Shown: positions 34,201 to 43,200 of the stretch, piece by piece
How positions within the stretch are numbered: the stretch's first letter is position 1
Layout of the letters: each line of letters begins with the position of its first letter
Assembly: GCA_023053575.1 (NCBI GenBank)
Contig: JAKZAP010000011.1
Location: 4,526,001 to 4,590,000, forward strand
Source: Branchinecta lynchi
Taxonomy: Eukaryota; Arthropoda; Branchiopoda; Anostraca; Branchinectidae
DNA: 64,000 bases
Direction of reading: 5' to 3'
Notes under the pieces: model-generated
Told to the model about the DNA's origin: nothing
The model's input: the letters and a program-made list of their open reading frames with translations, nothing else
The model's database searches: none
Translations under genes and position numbers: made by a program

Positions 34201-37200
34201 ATATGATTGTCACACACGGATTCAGCATCTCTTCTTACCCCTAAATCGGTTGTCTAATCAACTAGAAATAAAACTTTAACTTCTGCCAATTTTCCGGTTT
34301 TGGCCGGATTCCGGTCGAACTACATGTCCGGATAGAAAATTGTTTTCACGTAAGTGTTCACCAAGTCTTCTTGCCCTAAATTGAACATCTAATCAACTTC
34401 AGCTTCAACTTTTAATTTTAACAAACTTTCCGGTTTGGGCCGGATTCCGGGCGAACTACTTGTCCGTCGAGAAAATGGTTTTCACCACCGTGTTCAGCGT
34501 GTCTTCCTATCCCTAATCGAACATCTAATCAACTTAAAATAAAACTTTTACTTTTAACAAACTTTCCGGTTTTGGCCGGATTCCGGGCGAACTACATGTT
34601 CGATGACAAAATGGTTTTCACCATCGTGTTCAGCATGTCTTCTTACCCCATAATCGACTATCACATTAGCTGTTTCAAAATATTTTGTTTGCCCATTAAT
34701 TTGAAACCCCTCCCCCACCCCTAAATGTAGGGCTACAAAGCCCATCTACGAACTTGACTGGTCCGACGACCCAAAGAATCCTCACACCAAGTTTCATCAA
34801 AATATCTCATTCCCTTCGAGAGTTATCGTGCTTACAGACGGACGGACGGACAGACGGACAACTTTTCGATGTCATAGGTATCCCTCCACTTACGTTTTGG
34901 GATCCCAAACACTGTGAATTACATTATCAGACACAAAAAAAGCACATACTTTTAAATAAAATCAAATCATAATTCGAAATCCAAACGTTTAGTTTTCCGA
35001 ATATATTCCAACACAATATTTCTAACGTTCCTAAATTTAAAAACCAAATCAAGATGAAATGGAAAAGGAACATTTATCCTATTAAGGTAAAATAATAAAT
35101 CTAAGCGTTCACGAATAAAACTAGACCTACGTTGCCTGGACAACGTGAAGTGTTGCGGCAACCTTTGTCCGGCTTCGCCGACTAAAGTGTTGCGAGAGCA
35201 ACACTTTGGTTTTGTTCCTTCGCTGTCGGTTAAATGCTGAAGTTGTCAACTTATTGGAGCTGTTTAAAACTGTATGTTCTAAAAAGAATAATCAAATGAT
35301 CAAAAGCTATTCTTCAGCGTTGCAAAAGCAACAACAAAAGAATATCGGAAGAAGGGACTAAATTGACTTTGCAGTCAGTTGAACTTTATCCGTTTCAATC
35401 GTAGACATCGTGACCGATGAAAACTTGGAAAAATATCTTATATAATCTAGTTGGTATTATAAAGCTATCCGTAACTTTTCAGGATCACTAACAACAAATA
35501 GGTATCGCCTATTTTTGCTTCAGTGTGTACCTTACTACTGAAGTTGTCAACCCCTTGAAATTTTTTTTAACTGGTTTATCTCATGAAGGATTTTTGTTTA
35601 AAAAAATGGAGGACATATACTTTGATCAGCTCATCAAGGGCTATCGATTGCCCTAACATCAACAAAGAATATCGAACAAAGGGACTAAATTGACTTTGCT
35701 GTCAGTTGAACTTTATCCTTTTCAATCGTAGACATCGTGACGGATGAAAACTTGGAACAATATCTTATATAAACTAGCTGATATTATAAAGCTATCCGTA
35801 ACTTTTCAGGATTATAATACCACCGATGACACTATTAGTTATTACAAACTACCTCATTGTTTTACATTATCGTTTGTACCCCTAGGTTACAGCGATCGAC
35901 CATGGATACAAACTTTCTTACCATCAGATTTATAGAAATCGCATACAATGTGCACCAGTTTGCACAAATTTCTAGCCCCTCGTGAAATGATTCTTACTTA
36001 CAAGTCCCTCTTCCGTGATAGACATCAAATTTCACCGAATAAAAATAATGGGTACACCAGCTAGCAAAAAGTTGCAAGCCCCTCATCGCTGAAGATGAGT
36101 GTACCATAACAGCCGATTATTACTAAAGTCCCTATGATGTCTTATGATTGGAAACCAAATTGTTCTTACCATCGAATACACCGGAAACAAATACCAGGTA
36201 CACCAGCTAGCAAGTACACCAGCTAGCAGAAGTTGCAAACTCCTCATCGCTGAAGATGACTGTAGCATAACAGCCGATTATTACTTACAATTCCCTTGCA
36301 TATCTTACAATTGGGAACCCAACTGTTCTTACCATCGAATACACCGGAAACAAATAACAGATACACCAAGTAGCAAAAGCTGAAAACCCCTCATCGCCGA
36401 AGATGATTATGAGCTAACACTCGACTGTTGCTTACAAGTCCCCTACATTTCTCACAACTGTTATCGCCTGTTTTTGGTTTCAGTCTGTACCTTACTACTG
36501 AAGTTGTCAACCCCTTGAAATTTTCAAACTGGTGTATCTCATGAAGAAAATTTTGTACCAAAAAATGGATGACATATACTTTGATCAGCTCATCAACTGC
36601 TATCGATTGCCGTCGAAAAAAAAATTCTACCTGTCTTAGTTCAAAAGTTGACTTTTTTGCCGTAGGCCAACTTTCTAACGTCATCGCTTAGAAAGGAGCA
36701 AAGGATAAGCTCTAATTTCTTTAGCAATGAGAGAACTTTGAAAGTTTAAGAGGCACATGTGATACCATTTGTCTACCGCAAACCCAAGTGCAAAAAACGA
36801 ACGATAAACGCAGCTGAAATCGCGCAGATAAAAGGATACAAACAATAGATGGCAGCACTTTCGGACCCATGGGAAAAAGCCACTTTTTTGTCTCTGTAGA
36901 TTTTTCTATTTATCACTCAAAGAAGATATGTTGGCTGTGGGGCCGGGTAACTGCCGCATATATTTAACACTTATAGATTTTAGTCCATCTTCAATTTGAA
37001 ACTGGTGCCTGCCTGCTTGCGTGCTAGAACGGAGCTTTCCACTCGAAAGCAGAAACATGGTTTGATGAAACGAAAGGTTCGCTACACAACTTCAGATAGT
37101 CCTCTCTGACATAGGCTATACAACTCCACTTCACTTCGCAAACCGTAGGCTCTGGCTCGAGGACAAGCAAAAACCATCCTTATTGGCCCCAGGCAAGAGT

Positions 37201-40200
37201 TCTACGGAGCTTTCCAAAATGTGATGTCATATTCATCAATCCGGCCTAAGGTCCACACTTTCCGTAAAAACCGCACAGGTTAGACCCTTCCCAGTTACCA
37301 GGAATAAAATGAAATCAGAGTCATAGGAAAAAAAAAAAAAAAGAGGACAAAACCAAAGTGTTGCTCTCGCAACACAAATAGGGCACTCAAAAAGAAAATG
37401 GTAGCATGTTTGGTTTTCACCTCAAAGGCACAACTCCGTATCAATTTTGTTTATTCTGTGAAGGAAAAAATTTAACCTACAATGACCCGTGATAATTTGC
37501 GTTAAATGGTAAGAGGGTTGAACTTTTGAAGCCGCTAATAAATCTTCTTTAGAAGTAAAAAAGCGAATTGACCAAGAACTAACTTTATTCTTAAATTCTT
37601 CAAACCATTGACTATAAAGTGTAATTTTCAATGCCTTTCTATTTAAATGAAAAGTTATTTAAAAAGATTTCTCCAACTGTCGAATGAAAGTGTCTACTAA
37701 TGATTCATCAGTGAAAGTACTATGACTGGACGAACGTTTAGTAAGGGGGATTGAGGAGAAGTGAATTCTGGCCAGTGACTTGGCCGGCCTTTCTTCGCAT
37801 AGCGTAACGTCGCCAGCTCAGTCGCCGGGAATGAAATTGGTAATACCCCTGCAATAGCCGTAATTACGTCATTTTGGGCAGAACGAAAAGATTTTGAAAT
37901 CATTATCATTGAAGGTCTTTGAGCAGACTGTAGCATTTGTAAAATATTTGTCTTTCTAAGAGCTGAAAACCATACGGATACCCCATACAAAACTGTACTT
38001 TCTATAACTGGTTTATACAATGTTCTTAAAGCCTGCGGTTTGAGACCCCATGTCATCTTGGCTGCACACAGGAGTCTCATTGAATATCGTTTTGCAGCAG
38101 TAACTCGGGAAGATACATGATCAGTCCATAACAGTTTCCTGTCTAAAATAATTCCTATATAACGGACTTTTTGTTGTATATTAATTCTTTCTCCTCCAGA
38201 GAAAAGATTTACGGCAGGAACTTTGTGTTTATTTGTGAATAATACAGCTTCTGTTTTACGTTGGTCTAAACTAAGTTTGTTTTCTTTAGCCCATACTTCA
38301 AACTTCTGAAATATTTTTTTCGCCAAATTTTCTAAAAATGCTATATTTTTACCTGTTAAAATTACAGTAACATCGTCAGCATATGCCTGAATCGTACAAT
38401 TTTCACCAAAATCCATTTCTAAAAGGTCATTTATATTGTTTTCAGACTAATTTTGTTCCCATCATGGTTCGGGTTTTGGAAGTTTAGTTGGATTGATATT
38501 GATCAATTGCAGATCGGGTCCTCTGCCCCATTGGCATTGAGCCAACCCCTTTCAGCCAGTCAGTCAGATGCGGCCAGTAAAGTTTGGACTCTACTTGATG
38601 TCAACGATGATGACGTTGAGCTGATGGACCCAGATGATCTCTTGGAGGAATCCGACTTGATCAAGCCTTCGGCAGAGTCTCTTAAAGGTTGGTAGATTCC
38701 TTCATAAGTTGGCTATCCGACCTCGTGAGCCTTGACAGCGAGTGCGAGGAGTTAAATCTTCTGCAAATCGCAACAAATTAAAATGTGATGCTGGGTACAG
38801 CATGTTGTAATTACGCAGTTTATCGAATGTATTCTCCTGCCGATCTATCTGTGATGGTAGATCATCCCTGACTTGTCTATCCGACCTGGACGTAACAACA
38901 GTGAGACACGGCGGCATGTGTGAAGGGTTAAATCTTCTGCGAATCGCAAAAAATTAAAATGTGATGCTGGTTACAGCATCTTGTAATTACACAGTTTCTC
39001 GAATGTATTGTCCTGCCGATCTATCTGTGATCGTAGATCATCCCTGACTTGTCTATCCGACCTGGACGTAACAACAGTGAGACACGGCGGCGTGTGTGAA
39101 GGGTTAAATCTTCTGCAAATCGCAAAAAATTATAATGTGAGGCTGTGTACAGCATCTTGTAATTACACAGTTTCTCGAATGTATTGTCCTGCCGATCTAT
39201 CTGTGATAGTAGATCATCCCTGACTTGTCTATCCGACCTGGACGAAACAACAGTGAGACACGGCGGCGTGTGTGAAGGGTTAAATCTTCTGCAAATCGCA
39301 ACAAATTAAAATGTGACGTACAGCATCTTGTAATTACACAGTTTCTTGAATGTATTGTCCTCCTGGTCCATCTGTGTTCATAGATCAACGGAGAGCAGAT
39401 TATATATCTTTGTATGGCACCTTTTTCGCCATGGGTAGGAGGTTGGAAAATTAACATCAGTAATAAAAAATGATCGATTTTTTTAACAACCCCTTGCATC
39501 TGGTTTTTAGTTCAGCTTCGTTTCTTTACTTATTTTCATTATCTGATATTCTATTTAGGAATTTTTTGTCGTAGGCTACCTAGTATTTTAGCAGAAAGAG
39601 ATTGATTGGTTTATTCTTTTGAAAAAGAGTGACATATGTAAATTACATACATGTTAATACAAATACTGTAAATACCTGCTTTATTTGCCTATATCGTATC
39701 GAAATCGGAGAATAATCCGAAAATACAAGGCTCCCGATATAACGACAACACTCCAGGAGCTTCATAATAGTTTACCTGGACAATCATATAAACGGCTTAT
39801 TCCATATCACGGGCTCATCCGTTTATTCTGTTGATTTTTGTGTTTATTTTGTTGTACTAGTATTGTGTTGCGAGAGCAACACTTTGGTTTTGTCCTCGTT
39901 TTTTTTTTTTTTTTTTTTTTTTCCTGTGACTCCGATTTCATTTTATTCCTGGTAACTGGGAAGGGTCTAACCTGTGCGGTTTTTACGGAAAGTGTGGACC
40001 TTAGGCCGGATTGATGAATATGACATTACATTTTGGAAAGTTCCGTAGAACTCTTGCCTGGGGCCAATAAGGATGGTTTTTGCTTGTCCTCGAGCCAGAG
40101 CCTACGGTTTGCGAAGTGAAGTGGAGTTGTATAGCCTATGTCGGAGAGGACCATCTCAAGTTGTGTAGCGAACCTTTCGTTTCATCAAACCATGTTTCTG

Positions 40201-43200
40201 CTTTCGAGTGGAAAGCTCCGTTCTAGCACGCTAGCAGGCAGGCACCAGTTTCAAATTGAAGATGGACTAAAATCTATAAGTGTTAAATATGTGCGGCAGT
40301 TACCCGGCCCCACAGCCAACATATCTTCTTTGAGTGATAAATAGAAAAATCTACAGAGACAAAAAAGTGGCTTTTTCCCACGGGTCCGAAAGTGCTGCCA
40401 TCTATTGTTTCTGTCCATGTCTGCGACGATTCCAGCTGAGTTTATAATTATTTTTTTTTGCACTTGGGTTTGCGGTAGAGTAACGGTATCAGATGTGCCC
40501 CTTAAACTTTAAAAGTTATCTCATTGCTAAAGAAACTAGAGCTTATCCTTTGCTCCTTTCTAAGTCGTGACGTTAGAAAGTTGGCCTACGGCAAAAAAGT
40601 CAACTTTTGAACTAAGACAGGTAGAATTTTTTTTTCGACGGCAATCGATAGCCACTGATGAGCTGATCAAAGTATATGTCATCCATTTTTTGGTATAAAA
40701 ATTCCTTCATGAGATACACCAGTTTGAAAATTTCAAAGGGGTTGACAACTTCAGTAGTAAGGTACATTGAAACCAAAAATAGGCGATAGCAGTTATGAGC
40801 CATGTAGGGGACTTTTAAGCAACAGTCAACTGTTAGCTCATAATCATCTTCGGTAATGAGGGCATTGCAGCTTTTGCTAGTTGGTGTACCTGTTATTTGT
40901 TTCCGGTGTATTCGATGGTAAGAACAATTTGGTTCCATTTGTGTACGCGATTTCAGCTGAGTTTATCATTCGTTTTTTTGCACTTGGGTTTGCGGTAGAG
41001 AAATGGTATCAGATGTACCTCTTAAACTTTAGAAGTTCTCTCATTGCTAAAGAAACTAGAGCTTATCCTTTGCTCCTTTCTAAGTGGTGACGTTAGAAAG
41101 TTGGCCTACGGCAAAAAAGTCAACTTTTGAACTAAGACAGGTAGAATTTTTTTTTTCGACGGCAATCGATAGCCGCTGATGAGCTGATAAAAGTATATGT
41201 CATCCATTTTTTGGTACACAAATTCCTTCATGAGATACACCAGTTTGAAAGTTTCAAGGGGTTGACAACTTCAGTAGTAAGGTACACACTGAAACCAAAA
41301 ATAGGTGATACCAGTTGTGAGACATGTAGGGGACTTGTACGCGGCAGTCGAGTGTTAGCTCATAATCATCTTCGGCAATGAGGGGTTTGCAGCTTTCGCT
41401 AGTTCGCGTACCTGTCATTTGATGGTAAGAACAATTAGGTTCCCAATTGTAAGACATGCAAGGGACTTGTCAGTAATAATAGGCTTTTATGCTACAAAAA
41501 TCTTCAGCGATGAGGGGTTTGCAACTTTTGCTAGCCGGTGTACCCATTATTTTTATCCGGTGAACTTGATGTCTATCACGGGAAAGGGACTTGTCAGTAG
41601 AATCGGTGCACGAGGGGCTAGAAATTTGTGCAAATTGTTGCGCATTGTATTCGATTTATATAAAACTGACGGTAAGAAAGTTTGTATCGATGGTCTCTCG
41701 CTGTATCCTAGGATTTACTGTTTTCGCAACGGGTACAAACGATAATCTAAAACAAGATAGTTTCGTAATAATTAATAGTGTCATCTATGGTATTTTAATC
41801 CTGAAAAGTTACGGATAGCTTTATAATACCAACTAGATTATATAGGATATTGTTCCAAGTTTTCATCCGTCACGATGTCTACGATTGAAAAGGATAAAGT
41901 TCAACTGACTGCAAAGTCAATTTCGTCCCTTTTTCCGATATTCTTTTGTTGTGGTTAGGGCAATCGATGCCCTTGATGAGCTGATCAAAGTATATGTCAT
42001 CCATTTTTTTGAACAAAAATCCTTCATGAGATAAACCAGTTTGAAAGTTTCAAGGGGTTGACAACTTCAGGAGTAAGGTACACACTGAAACCAAAAATAG
42101 GCGATACCAGTTGTGAGACATGTAAGGGACTTGTAAGCAACAGTCGACTGTAAGCAACAGTCGAGTGTTGGCTCATAATCATCTTCGGCAATGAGGAGTT
42201 TGCAGCTTTTGCTAGTTGGTATACCTTTTATTTGTATCAGGTGTATTAGATGGTAAGAACAATTTTGTTCCCAAAAAGCCAAAACGGCTTTTATGCTATA
42301 ATCAACTTCAGCGATGAGGGGTTTGCAACTTTTAATAGCTGGTGTATCCATTATTTGTTCCGATGAATTTGATGTCAATCACGGGAGAGGGACTTGTAAG
42401 TAAGAATCGGTTCACGAGGGGCTAGAAATTTTTGAAAATTGGTGCACATTGTATTCGATATCTGTAAATATGACGGTAAGAAAGTTTGTATCGATGGTCT
42501 ATCGCTATAACCGAGGATTAACTGTTTACACAACGGGTACAAACGATACGGTAATCTAAAACAATAAGGTAGTTTTGTAATAATTAATAGTGTCATATAT
42601 GGTATTTTAATCCTGAAACGTTACGGATAGCTTTATAATACCAACTAGATTATATAACATATTGTTCCAAGTTTTCATCCGTCACGATATCTACGATTGA
42701 AAAGGATAAAGATCAACTGACCGCCAAGTCAATTTAGTCCCTTCTTCCGATATTGTTTTGTTGTTGGTTTTGCAACGCTAAAGAACAGCTTTTGATCATG
42801 TGATTATTCTTTTTAGAACATACCGTTTTAAAAGCTTCGATAAGTTGACAATTTCAGCATTTAACCGACAGCGAAGAAACAAAACCAAAGTGTTGCTCTC
42901 GCAACACTTTAGTCGGCGAAGCCGGACAAAGGTTGCCGCAACACTTCACGTTGCCCCGGCAACGTAGGTCTAGTTTCTTCAGTGTTTATTTGTTTCTTTC
43001 TCTTCTTTACTCCACTATCTTCGCATTGTTTTGTGGTGGGTTACAAATAAATTATTATTATTATGAGCCTGTTAACAGCTAGGTATTCTTTCTTTTAGTC
43101 TGTGGAACAACGGGGAAGCGAAAGGCGTGCAAAGACTGTTCGTGTGGACTCGCAGAAGAGCTAGAGACTGAGTCGACTGGAGGAAAGCCTGTTCCGAAAA

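Noticed and set aside
40650..41200. Hammerhead motif CTGATGAGC inside element B
   Set aside because: CTGATGA is present near 40657 and 41177, but no stem II and no GAAA box follow at the right distance.
35119..42975. A single 7.9-kb foldback transposon
   Set aside because: Each arm interrupts a different LINE, and CIAPIN1 exon 3 lies between them, so two independent insertions explain it better.
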